NCBI GenBank assembly: GCA_013054445.1
Contig: JAAMPI010000078.1
Span: 1-64,000, forward strand
Direction: 5' to 3'
From: Cudoniella acicularis
Taxonomy: Eukaryota > Ascomycota > Leotiomycetes > Helotiales > Helotiaceae
DNA: 64,000 nucleotides
The position numbers and the translations under genes are program-made. The notes beneath the pieces are model-generated. The model was given only the letters and a program-made list of their open reading frames with translations, had not been told where the DNA came from and did not search any database. Shown here piece by piece: positions 24,547 through 35,620 of the stretch (within the stretch, counting starts at the first letter, position 1; the number at the start of each line of letters is the position of its first letter).

Positions 24547-24798
24547 TCTAGAGAACCCTTGTCGAAAAGCTATTACTTTAAGGCTAAAAGTCGTAAAAAC
24601 TATAGACTCCCTGTCGAAAAGGCGTTACGGCTAAACTAAAAATCGCGAGAACTATAGACTCCCTATCGAAAAGGCGTTATAATTAAACTAAAAATCGCGG
24701 AAACTATAGAACCCCTATTAAAATAGCGTTATAGTCGAACTAAAAATCGCGGAATCTATAGACTCCCTACTAGAAAGTCCTCGTCCTTAAGCGACCCT
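24547..24798 (+). repeat. 52-bp tandem repeat, five copies
   Basis: Copies of (a/t)ctatagactccct...aaaatcgcg start at 24,547, 24,599, 24,651, 24,703 and 24,755, exactly 52 bases apart. The unit is not a multiple of three, so the array was probably non-coding. The copies differ at several sites, many of them C/T or G/A. Confidence 0.9.
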
Positions 24799-24879
24799 TA
24801 TTAGAAAGGCATTCTAAAGTCGGAAAGATTATATATAGACGCCCTATATATAAAATAAGGGTTCTTCTTCGTTAGTTAG

Positions 24880-26330
24880 AGTCGTCGCCCCGTTTTATTA
24901 TAGATTACGAACCGCTCGAGATACTTTCCCCTATTATACCGCCGCCGACTCCTATCCTCGAAGGTACTAGGCGTTTGGTTATAGATTACGAGCCAATACT
25001 TATAGTTAATACACCGCCGTAGTCTCTAGTTCTAAAAATTGCTAACCGAGAGAGCCGTATATTAGTCATAAAGGAGGTCGAGGTCATATATAAGGCCGGG
25101 GCCGAACATAAGGTTAAGGTCAAATATAAGGCGAAGGTCACGTATAAGGCTAAGCAGGTAAGAGGCTACCTAGACTTTTTTAAGAGCTCTTAGACTCACC
25201 GTTACTAATAGAAATATAAGCGAACCCTTCTTAACATTAGTGAGCTTTTCTATACACGTCTAAGTAATAACCTATAAAAGCTTTTCTACGTGATAATAGA
25301 CGAAATTAAGGCAGACTATTCCGACTAGCGTAAAATCGCGTTAACACTAGGAATATACGTTCTTAGGAAAAGGCTCGACGGGTTTTACGAAGTTATCGTT
25401 AATAAATCATATATTCCGTGGCTTCGCTATTATAACTTTCTGTTTCTCGACAACGCCGAATTCGAATTCCTGTTCTATTACGATCTAATATAACTAACGA
25501 AGATAGAAGTAGATATATATAGTATATAGGGGGCGAGAAGAAGATCTTACGTCCGCTTCCTCGAGAACGCCTTTAAGGCGATCTAGTCTCGACGTAATAA
25601 GGGACTTAAATTATACCTTCGCTTAATCGCCCTACTATACCTAGAAACAGTACTTAAATAGGCAATCTTGAGCAACGATATACTAGTAATCCTATTACTT
25701 ATTTCGTTTATAAGTTATAATACTAACTATTATTAGGAATCTAGTCTTCTAATTCGGGGCAAATTTACCTTATGTCTTATGTTACTCGCTCTAAGTTTAC
25801 TCGAAGACTATAACACCCCCTCGGCTATCTAACTCCTCGAGAAAAATCAAGATAGAGTGTTATAAGCCTTTCGGAAAGATCTTATAGATCTTTTTAAGGC
25901 CGTATCTATAGGATACTAAAATCGTAAAGTAGAAACTTATTTTATTAGACTTATACGACGTGTGTTTATATTTACTAGCGGCCTCGAGGATGTCTACTAA
26001 CTCAAATTTGACTACGAGTATACGATAATTAATAATCTTAATAAACTCGGTTCTCTTATTAGTATTACGGGTTCGATTTGCTTTAGGAATTCCGACTTAT
26101 AAGCGATACTTAGCGCTCTTTATAAGTCTAAAGCCATTACTAATAAATATATTAACACTTTAGATATCGCTAAACTGATTAGCAAGTTAATGACCTTACT
26201 TCTAATTAGGTTCTAGTTAGACTTGGTATAATATTCTAGATTACGGCCTAAATAATACTAATGTTCTTTAGGGTCTTCCGACTAAGATGCCTATATAATT
26301 ACTATTCCGCTATAAACTCTACACCCCTTT
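24880..26330 (+). pseudogene. Large unrecognised gene relic (about 480 codons)
   Basis: One plus frame can be followed for about 1.45 kb with only TAG/TAA stops. It starts with a Pro/charged N-terminus containing repeated short Lys/Ala/Val phrases at 25,070-25,160 (VEVIYKAGAEHKVKVKYKAK), followed by an alpha-helical, Leu-rich body (for example DVYQLKFDYEYTIINNLNKL near 26,000). No domain is recognised. The long consistent frame shows a real former protein. Continuation into 26,330-27,640 in the same general direction is possible. Confidence 0.5.
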
Positions 26331-27700
26331 AAAGATCTATCCGCTTCGTATACCGGAAGAGAAAAACATAAAGGTATCTGATATAACTCTTCTTAATAAT
26401 AGCGTATATAAATTAGAGAAGGGGTTTAGCGATCGGAAGCTAGGTAATAGGGACGTAGTAAAACTTCGACTTGGCGGTGTCGTGACAGGCTCTATTTCCT
26501 AGAAACTTATAAGGGATATTAATATATGATAAGATATTCTTAATAATCATTATAAGCAGTTCTAATAAGCAGTTTTAGCCTACCACCGGCGCTTAAAGAA
26601 GACAGGCTAATAACTCTTTTCGTTGATTACGATAGTTAGTATAGAGACTATTAAGGCAGACAATAGCGCCTCTCTAATAAAGTCCTAAGAGTCGTTTAGA
26701 CGATAAAAGCAGGCCAGAAAGTCTTAATCATCGAGGGAGAGGATAGGAATCTAGAAGAAGAGAAAGAGGATAGGGAAAAGGAAATACGCCTCTAGTTAGT
26801 TCACTTCTCTGCCTTTTAACTTTTACTTATACGATAATAGGGTAGTTTAGGTGTTATAGGTCCGTATAGGAAACTATAGCTTTAATCAAAAGATTACTTC
26901 TAGTCGAACTATCCTAGAAGAGAAACCGAAATAGATAAAGAGGAGCGTCCGCTAGTCTATTAGGAAGAGATTTATAGGCCCTCGAGTAGAGTCTAGCGCA
27001 TATAGTCTTAGGCGTATCTTCTTATCTATATGTTATAAATTCCTAGGCAATCGTGGCTATATAGTATTATAAATTTCGAAGAATAGAGATCCCTCTATAG
27101 AATATAAGATTTTGACTAATAAACGTCTCGCTATTATTAACTTATTATCTTATATAAGTCACGTTAGATCTAGGAATTTCTCTCTAAGTATATATAGAAG
27201 ATCTTATACTAAAAGTACTCTTCGTAGCAAATTTGATTCTATAGATACTTAAAAGATATTAATTTCGTAGGAAACCCCTACTAGCGACTAAACTCTAGTC
27301 TCTAGACCTTCTCTACCTAGCCGAAGCCTAAGACATATTTTGCCGTTCCTTAAGTACTAAGAAAGTAGGGCGGAGAAAGTAACCCACCTTCTTACTATAG
27401 AAGCCTCTAACTAGGATATAAAGCGCTACTTGTCCCTATAGTACTAGACTATAGGTGTCGTTTATATATGTCAGCGAGGGGCCTTACCGAGATATAAGAA
27501 CTCGGAAAGAGGTTGCCTCGTCCCGTATAGTAGAGCGGTGAGCTACTAAGAATAAAGCAATACGGACTAGCTTGGTTGCTTTTTACTAGCCCTTTTTATA
27601 TTATATTAGACTTCGGGCTACGTAAGTCGTAAGTGCCTTTTAAAAGTAGCGGTTAAATCCTAATTGACCTTAGTACCCTTACCGCCTAGGTAATAATTAT
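26330..27700 (+). pseudogene. Unrecognised relic continuing on the plus strand
   Basis: A plus frame from about 26,335 reads PLRIPEEKNIKVSDITLLNN, KLRLGGVVTGSISWKLIRDI (W from TAG) and a basic region near 26,690-26,800, with stops that are nearly all TAG or TAA, to about 27,600. This could be the C-terminal part of the preceding relic or a separate gene. No domain is recognised. Confidence 0.35.
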
Positions 27701-27734
27701 AGATATAGATACTCTAATTTCGCGTTAAAATCTC

Positions 27735-28380
27735 GTTATACCGTTCGTATATAAGCTCGTAGTATTAGGGGATAGGGGCGTTAGGAAAACTGCTCTAGTC
27801 TTACGACTTAGATTCTAAAAATTCGTAAAAGAGGTAAGCGTATAATATATAATTTTTTATAATTAAAAAGTTCGTACTAACGTTTATAAAGTATGATCCT
27901 ACTATCGAAGATTCCTATATAATAGAAGTAGTAGTCAGTGACTAATAATATACGCTAGAGATTATTAATATAGCCGGCGTAAACGAATATTCTTACCTTA
28001 GAGATAAATAGATTCGTACTAATAAAGGATTTATACTTGTTTATAGTATTTCTTTAAGACTATCTTTTATACGAATCTAAAGACTATACGATTATATCTA
28101 ATAAATCAAGAAGTCGACGTACCTTTATACTAGTTCCTAAATACTAATAATACTTGTTAGGAATAAAGTCGATATTACGAAGCGGAAAGTGTCTTTACTA
28201 GAAGGCGAGGACATAGCGCGAAAATTAGGATATAAATTTCTCGAAACATTAATAAAAGACGATAAAAACGTTAAGAAGTCTTTCTATACTATAGTAAGGC
28301 AGTTATAGAAACCAAGTATAATAATAGGCATAAAGGTGTTAGACGATCTCTTAGATTTACTACCCAAGTAGAATGATCTT
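27735..28380 (+). pseudogene. Ras-type small GTPase relic
   Basis: All G boxes can be recognised. G1 reads YKLVVLGDRGVRKTALVLRL; both Arg are GGG to AGG after T, so the original was GDGGVGKT. An intron (about 27,830-27,870, GTAAGC...AAAAG) follows. The effector region is YDPTIEDSY. G3 reads NIAGVNEYSYLRDK in place of the DTAGQEEY type. G4 is ILVRNKVDI (from GNKxD) and G5 is KFLETLIKDDKNV. After the core comes a tail with KVLDDLLDLLPK. Ras proteins switch signalling at membranes. The closest type is Ras/Rap. The destroyed P-loop glycines mean it cannot bind nucleotide. The initiator ATG is lost or lies in an eroded stretch. Confidence 0.9.
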
Positions 28381-28389
28381 ATTAGTCAT

Positions 28390-29060
28390 CTAGAGGGCGA
28401 AATCTCTAAGTCAGCTATAATAAACACGAGGCCTCTTGTCCTAGCACTTCCTCTAAAAGATAATATAGGTCCTCGTCTCTAGTAAAGATTTATAACCCTA
28501 TACGTCCCTCGCTTCGTAAAACGCTAACGGTTATTTCCGGGTATTAATAGATTCTAATCTCTCTTTAGGCCTTAGTCACTAGTCTTATAAAAATAAAGAG
28601 TAAATTTAGTTAGTCGTGGCATGTTATAGCTATTAGAGAATCTAGACTATAGTATGCTTAAGGGCAACTATGACCTTTAAGTTTAGAGGGCTTTTAGAGA
28701 TATTTTAATCTTCTTCTTAGGGTTCGGGAATAAAATAAGGGGGTTTAAAACAAAAGAGAAGTTCGCGAGAATAATAGTTATAGCTACGATTGATACTAGA
28801 GACAATTATATTAGTAGGGATATTTGTTCGGAAATTAGAGAAGACGAAGAAACACCTCTTATAGATAAGGTAGACAAGCTAGGAATAGTAGAGCAGGTTA
28901 ATTTAGCGCTTATAAAGTGTTATGTCTTATATAAAGGTGCTAGCTATAAAGTTATCCGGCGAGGAGAATACGGAGACAAAATTTAAGAGATAAAGAAAGA
29001 ATTCGTAAGGATAATTTAAGATAGTAGTAAAGCTTTCGCCCCCTAAAGATAAATTAGCTT
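28390..29060 (+). pseudogene. Unrecognised relic directly after the Ras relic
   Basis: A plus frame at about 28,715-29,000 is nearly free of stops and reads KEKFARIIVIATIDTRDNYI and VDKLGIVEQVNLALIKCYVL. It is hydrophilic and mixed alpha/beta-like, with no recognised domain. It ends beside two Ns at 29,070-29,071. It might be an extension of the Ras relic's neighbourhood, but no link is shown. Confidence 0.35.
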
Positions 29061-29399
29061 TAAGGGGGGNNGACTATTTAAGGAAATTAGGAACTATAAG
29101 AGTTTATAGTAAGAAGAATATAAAAATCATCGTATAAATAAACATAAAGCACCTATACGCTAAGCGAGCCCCTTTTCTCTTATATGACTTACCTAAATTT
29201 GTTGCCTATACTATATAACCCGAGATTATAAGTTTAGAATACGTTTAACTTAAACAAATCCGTATATCTTTTAAAGATCGACTATAAGGGTGAAATCTAT
29301 AGAATATTAATAAGATTAATAACATACTCGGCTTTAAAGACTACTATTTATAAGGACGTATTAGGCCGTAAGAGATAAGGAGAAGATTTGCCTATTTAG

Positions 29400-32300
29400 G
29401 CCGTATATTAAATTGAGTAGTAGATTTAAATCCTCTATCTTTTTCTAATAGGGATATCGCTATTTGCCGACCTCTTTCGCTTGCTATAGTCAGCTCTCCC
29501 GAAGTGAGTATCTAAACCTTATACTATGATCAACTTCTCTATCGAATATAGCGATCCGCTAATATTATACGGCTCTAAATCGCCTTACTAAAGAGATATC
29601 GTAAACTTGCTACTAAGACGTAGCTCTACTTGTTTTCGAAAGTTTCTATCTTTATCGACGAAGAAACTATCGCCGACTATTCCGGGAATAGGACAATTGT
29701 TTAAATAAAAGGTAGTAGAGGATCTAGATAACTAATCGAGTAGAACCTTAAACGTAAGATCGCCGCGGCGTAGCCCGTATAAGATAAAACCAGTTCCTAT
29801 AAATTCGCTATTATATACTTCGGGAGCTAAGCCTAATTTAAAGTAGAATAGGGATATAATAGTATAGCGTGCTATATTGTTAATGACTTTACTTACTAAA
29901 TGATCTTCCTTAGCTTTAAGTTAGAGTTCGTAGATGTTCTTCGTGTCGTCTAGCCTCGACAGCTCGCCGTCAAACTTAATATCGAGACGGTGATATCTAG
30001 GATAGGTTCGGAATACCTGTTTAACATGTCGGTCACGTATTCTCTCCTAGAACATACGCTATAATCTAGGAAAGGCTCTATCCTTCTAGAGAGTAAGAGG
30101 ACCAGACATAGACATAGATAGCTTGTTACCCTTCGTCCGCGGAGTACTAGTGCCTAGCGATACTATAAAGTCCGGCTCTTTAACTAGTAGAAACATAGCT
30201 ACCACCTCTAAAAGCGCTAAGATAAGCGGATCGTTCTCGAGAGGGCCTATATCTTAAAACGTACTAATACCCTTTATTTCTTTAGGGGGGAAAAACCTAA
30301 TAGATATAGTTAGTTATTAGACATTATAAAGAGTAGAGTAGGCTAGGGTAGCAAACCTAGGCGCTACGGATATAGATCTTATACTATCTTTTATGTTAGT
30401 CTAGACTATTAAAATAGGATAATATAATACTTATATTTCCTATAATAGTATTTTCCTATAGCCTTCCGCCGGCTTTATTATATAGTACGCTTTAATTCGT
30501 TAGCTTATTATTTTAAAGTAATATTATTTTAGTGACTTGCCTTAGTCTTACTCTCGGCTTCTAATACTATTATAGTTAGTGAAAATATAGCTTAATAGTT
30601 TACGGATAATAGTAACGGGCAAACCTACTCTAGTACCTATAGAAGTTACGTATAAGTAATCTAAGATACTTCTATCAATTCCGAAGACCTCTTTTAAGGT
30701 AGCCTCGATATTCTCTACTAGATATAGGCTATTAGCTAAGTATGTCTTTAAAAGCTTATATATACGAGATAGGAAAGGAATATTAAGGACTTTCCGGGGT
30801 TTAAAGGTAACCTTTACTAACTTTTTAAAAGTTTTTATAGATTGTTTAATAGACTAGCCGTTGATAAACATGGCCATGACGATCAGGCCACCTAGAAATG
30901 GTCAGTATAGGGCTACTCTAACTCTACTACGGCGACTTACCTGAGCTAACTCTAAATACTACCTTAAAAAACCTCTATAGCGGGATAGACAGCCTAATAC
31001 GGTCCTCTATTCGCTTTATAGACTTTAAAGGAAGGACGCCCCGTACCCCGCCTCTATCAACGCATAAGACCCCTATACCGGCGGTTAGAGGATAGGTCTT
31101 TACGGTTATCTCCTTAGGTATCTTTACTCTATAGAGGAAACAGGAGCTTACTTTAAAGATCTAAGGATCATCTAAACAGCAATCTCCGAATATTATAACG
31201 CAGTTTTCGTAGATAATATGTCTATATAGAAAGCTATATTAAGGTCTACGGCGTAAACAAGTAAGGTAAGTGCTACTACTCTAGATATTACGCTAATAAT
31301 CCTTAAAACTTCCTAGATTATTCTTATAAATCTCTAACGAAGGCGTTCTCTTATCGCGTATAGATTACTCGAAGAATCCTCGTAGCTAAGTTTCGATCTT
31401 ATTAATAAACCTACTCCGAAGGACTATCTCTAGAGCTCTTTTAAAAGCTATCACTCTAGACTTACTTACCTGGTAAAAGATGTCTCTATATAAGGTTTGA
31501 AACACGCTTTTAGGTATAAACACTAGATTTTAGTTAGAATTATAAGTTAGAGGAAAGAAAGGTATAGCTTACTATAAGTGTCTAGAGGATAGTTATCTAA
31601 GAAGATACTTAACGTAATAACTAGAACTATAAACTCGATTAGCTCCTTTACTGACCGGATATAGGTTAGGAAGATAGATATATACTTAGCCAAGTCTTTT
31701 ATAACAGGATTCTACTTCCTTAATACCTTTATAAGATCAAATGGCTCTTTAGAGGCTTAAGAGAAGTGGTCGTATATATATCGGAAAAGGGCAGCGAAAT
31801 GCGTAGCGGAGAACAAGGTTCGAGTCTCTTCTCTATTCCTTCGTACTTTATCTGATCCTTTAAGAAGACACTCCTTTAGCCGCCTATACCGGGCTTTAGC
31901 GGAGACTTTGCCCTTCGGAAGTAGAGTAACGATGCTAATAGCTAAGATCTGCTCGGACAGGTCATATGTCGTTTCCTCTCTTAGTAACTAGAGGAAGGCT
32001 TTTCTGGCCTCCTCCTCCGATTGCCTAACTATAGGGATCTTTTCGGTGACGATGATAATTCTAGGGTACGTGCTTCTAGGAAGCGTCGATGCCTAGCCTT
32101 TATCTAACTATACGGCGATATGACGCGCGATCTGTCTAAAACCACTAATATTAGAAGAGAAGAAGTAAAAGACGTCTATAAAGGGTAAAAGGAGGCGAGA
32201 ATAGATACTATCTATAGTTCTATCTACTAGCCCTACTATAGCCCGTAGAAGGTTTCGTCTTATTGTCTTATAACATTTCTCGGCTATAGGCACCTTTGCC

Positions 32301-32600
32301 CTTAAGCTCTGTTAAGGGAGGTCATCGTCTATAATAAGGACTAGCCTAGTATAGAAAATACGAGAAGGGTTAAAGTAGAGATAGATTTCGCCGGCGTATC
32401 GTTTACTTCTAAACCTAGGCGCTTTCTTTATTCTAAATAACTCTCGAAGGGCTAGAGATTTAGAAGTATTGTCGATCAACACGAAAAGGCTAGGCCGCTG
32501 AGTGTCTAGATCCTATAACTGATAAGTAAGCGTCTAAAGCCTATCAGATTTAAAAAGGGAAATCTCGTTACTATATATACTAAGGCTAAGCTAGTGGCTA
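29400..32600 (-). pseudogene. Patatin-like phospholipase relic (fungal FabD/lysophospholipase-like, long form)
   Basis: The minus strand carries a protein of about 1,000 residues. The N-terminal part (about 32,450-31,600) reads LIDNTSKSLALRELFRIKKA, then the open stretch 32,293-32,108 with SRLLLPFIDVFYFFSSNISG. The patatin domain follows. The oxyanion loop VLCVDRGGVRGVLPLKSIKR is at about 31,070-31,010 (Arg from GGA to AGA; original DGGGVRG). The nucleophile segment FRVSSG is near 30,945, then an intron (GTAAGT...TTCTAG), then GLIVMAMFINGQSI, giving a GxSxG motif. Next come LLKTYLANSLYLVENIEATL and TSIGTRVGLPVT. The Asp dyad region FQDIGPLENDPLILAL is at about 30,260-30,210, and the C-terminal domain runs to about 29,450. 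Patatins hydrolyse lipid acyl chains. Long fungal forms act in accessory or incompatibility settings. Confidence 0.88.
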
Positions 32601-33109
32601 TAGTTATAACGCTTTATAGTTAAGATAAAGCGGCCTAGTATAGAGTAAAGATATTGTTCTTACTTAGAGATAAATAAGTAACTTTATATAAAGTCGACGA
32701 GAGACGGAAAACCGAAATAGGCTTTTAGGGAAACTAAAAATAGGCTCCTGATTAGAGGTCGCTATTAGGAGCCTATCTATTTTAGGAAATATAGTAGCTA
32801 GAATAGGACCCTCTTATAAAGGGGGCTAAAATTATATCTAAGAGAGTATCGACCTAGCTTAGTAATCTTAGTAGGTATATATATCGAGACTTAAGTCTAC
32901 CTACTTATATTAGTGACTTTAAATTCTTCTAAAACACTATCGTCCTAATAGATCGCTAACGTTCTTTATAATTTCGATACTCTTAGTAGTCTACCCCGTC
33001 CTCGGCTTCTTTAAACCTAAGACATATTTATTCCCTTTATAGTAAGTCCCGATCGAAAAGATATTATAATTAGTATCCCTTACTACTAGGCCAGGCTCTA
33101 AGTCCTAAC

Positions 33110-34130
33110 ATCTACTTAAGGCCAAAATATATAAAGGCAGTTAATAAAATACTACGGCTACTATATCCGGTGATTATATACGAGATCTATCACTACTACC
33201 ACTCTAGCTCGGGGCTAGAAGGCCCGCCGCCAAGTTATACCGCTACGGAATTACGACTGCCCGATAATACGCTCCGTCGGGATCTCTCTCCTATACGGGA
33301 AGAGTTGCCTCCTTCGATAAACATCACTTCCAGGCCGGAAGAAACCTCTTTAAATTATACGGCTACTAAACTATCCGGGGAAAGTTCTCTGACTAGACGA
33401 GTAGAATTGCCGGACAATAGGTGTTCGAGAAGACATGCCTTTAGACGGGTCTCTCCCTTACCGGAAGAATTACCTCTTCGGGTAAATTTCCTAAATAAGC
33501 CTACGCTATAGAAAAGGATATAAGAGGTTTAAGAGGGTTAGATAGACAGATACTAATATATATTATACTATATACTCGCTATAGAAATTAGCTTTATTAA
33601 TAAATACTTTATTATTATATAAACTGTTTAGGTATATAATAATACGATAAAATAAGAATAAAAGATAATAATTATATTATAAACAAAGTAAGAGCGCTAT
33701 CTATATTATATTAAAGAACTAACCTTTTACCCTATTCTTACCGGCTTCTTTAAGCGGACTTCTATTCTCCTAATATCGTATACCGATTATATTATATTTA
33801 AATATAGGTATAATTTTTCCTTACTAGCTTTTTATCGATAAGTATTAAAGTCATATACCCCCTTACTTTATCGATCTTCGCTAGTTTTATAAAAAATTGT
33901 CGTTTAAAGCCTTTAATACTCAGTTACCGCCTATTAAAGTTTCTTAACAACTAGTCTTACCTCTTCTAGGAGATATAGACCTGGCCCCTACTTTCTCTAC
34001 TAGTACGCAAGCTCTTGCTTTAATCGACTATTTCTTCTAGTATTTTGCTTAATTATCCTAAAAGGCTAGGAATCGTAACAGTTTTAGATCCTTATTAGCT
34101 TTTACTAACTACCTTAAGTGCTATTAATGT
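33110..34130. repeat. Tandem duplication of about 1 kb, copy 1
   Basis: Copy 1 holds a plus-strand open piece (33,170-33,511) with PPSYTATELRLPDN, followed on the minus strand (about 34,060-33,880) by a coiled-coil-like peptide with NTRRNSRLKQELAY and GPGLYLLEEVRLVVKKL. The two pieces face each other. The left boundary is near taaggccaaaatatataaaggc at about 33,117. It matches copy 2 in order and orientation, with heavy divergence. Confidence 0.6.
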
Positions 34131-34850
34131 CTACTTAAGGGCCAAATACGTAAGGGCTGTTAATGACTAAGATTATCATATCAAGTAATCGTATTCGAAA
34201 TCTACTATTACTACTATCATACTAGCTCCGTAGTAAGACGGGTAAGAACAAACCATATAGCGGTAGAATTACTATAGGAGAGTTTCTCTAGCTAGTCACG
34301 TAGAAATGCCTAGGAGCTCGATACCTTCGACAAAGCACCCCGTAATAGAGGAGCCACCACTACTAGTAAATTTCTTAAGAAGCCTATACGTAAAAAGGGT
34401 TTATATATTTTCTATTTATATTATATATGCTATTCGTAATCAATCAATTAAGAAAATGACTATAAGAACCTAAGAAAATAAGTTTAATTTAAATAATAAT
34501 TATATAAATTAAATTAAAGACTACTAATTATATTAAGCTTCTTTATCTATATCGATTTTCCTAAAGTTATAGTCAATTACCGCCTTAAGCCTTTTATACT
34601 CCCTTAAAATATAGCGAAGCTTAATAACAACTCGTCCTACTTTCTCTAGGGTAGACAGGCCTATTCCCTATTTGCTCTACTAGTACGTAAGTTTATGTCT
34701 TAATCGGCTATTTTCCCTAGTCCTTTGATTAATTATCTCGGAAAGGCTAGGAGTCGGAACTATTTTAGACGCTTATAGGCTTTCGCTCGTCGCCTTATTT
34801 GCTACTAATGTCCTATTATTATAAGTAATTTTAGCGTTAATAGACGTAGG
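34130..34850. repeat. Tandem duplication of about 1 kb, copy 2
   Basis: Starts with taagggccaaatacgtaagggc at about 34,136. Its plus-strand piece (34,190-34,400) matches 33,160-33,500, including the tactattactactatcatactagctcc region. Its minus-strand piece (about 34,760-34,560) reads RTRENSRLRHKLTY and GIGLSTLEKVGRVVIKLR, a clear relative of the copy 1 peptide. Copy 2 is shorter and has diverged by both RIP and other changes. The encoded peptide looks like a coiled coil of unknown role. Confidence 0.6.
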
Positions 34851-35620
34851 AGTTAGGGGTTGATTAGACTCTAAGAGTGCGATACGTAGTCTTGACTTCT
34901 TAAACTTATATATAGTAATTTTTCTCTACTCTATATATAGGCACTTAAGATTTAATTCTTTTATAGTCTATCTCCTTACCTAGGTAATAAAACTATACTA
35001 CTATACTTAGAAGGCACTAATTCCGGCTTCGAGTCTAATTCCGGTATCTAGAAGAGAAAAAGGGATCTACTTTCGTCTTCTAAGTTCGCTTCCTAATAAA
35101 TCGTCCTAGAATCACTTAACGATAAAAATTAGAGTTATATATATATTTTAAAATTACGTAAGACTTGACGTATAATAAAATGCTTAACACTTCTAATTAT
35201 AGATCTTTAGAAGGATAATAGACATCGCCTAGGAACTATAAGACAGACTTAATACTATCACCTATAACTATTACGTAGAATCACTCTTTATTAAAGATCT
35301 TAGTAAGAGTTACTAGTCGGTCTGACTATAGGAATATATAGCTCTTAAGATCTATAATTTAATATATTGTTATAGAGACTCTAAATAAAATATTAGAACT
35401 AGGCAATTTATATAGATTTAATATAAGTATAAAAGGTTAGGAACTAATACTTTATATAATATTAGCCTATTCTAACCTATTACGAGGAGGGATTCCGGAG
35501 TCTATAAAAGGAAACAAGTAAAACGAGGGTCTAAAATATAAAATAGGAGACTATAGAATGATTACTAGCCTCTTAAAACACGAGCTTTAATATAATAGTA
35601 CGATTCCTTTATAAAACGAT
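34850..35620. other. Eroded stretch, nothing recognised
   Basis: Very TA-rich, with no readable frame. It lies downstream of the minus-strand ferric reductase relic. Confidence 0.4.

Noticed and set aside
24547..24798. Regular spacing considered as a CRISPR array.
   Set aside because: Units are contiguous tandem copies without unique spacers, and the host is a fungus.
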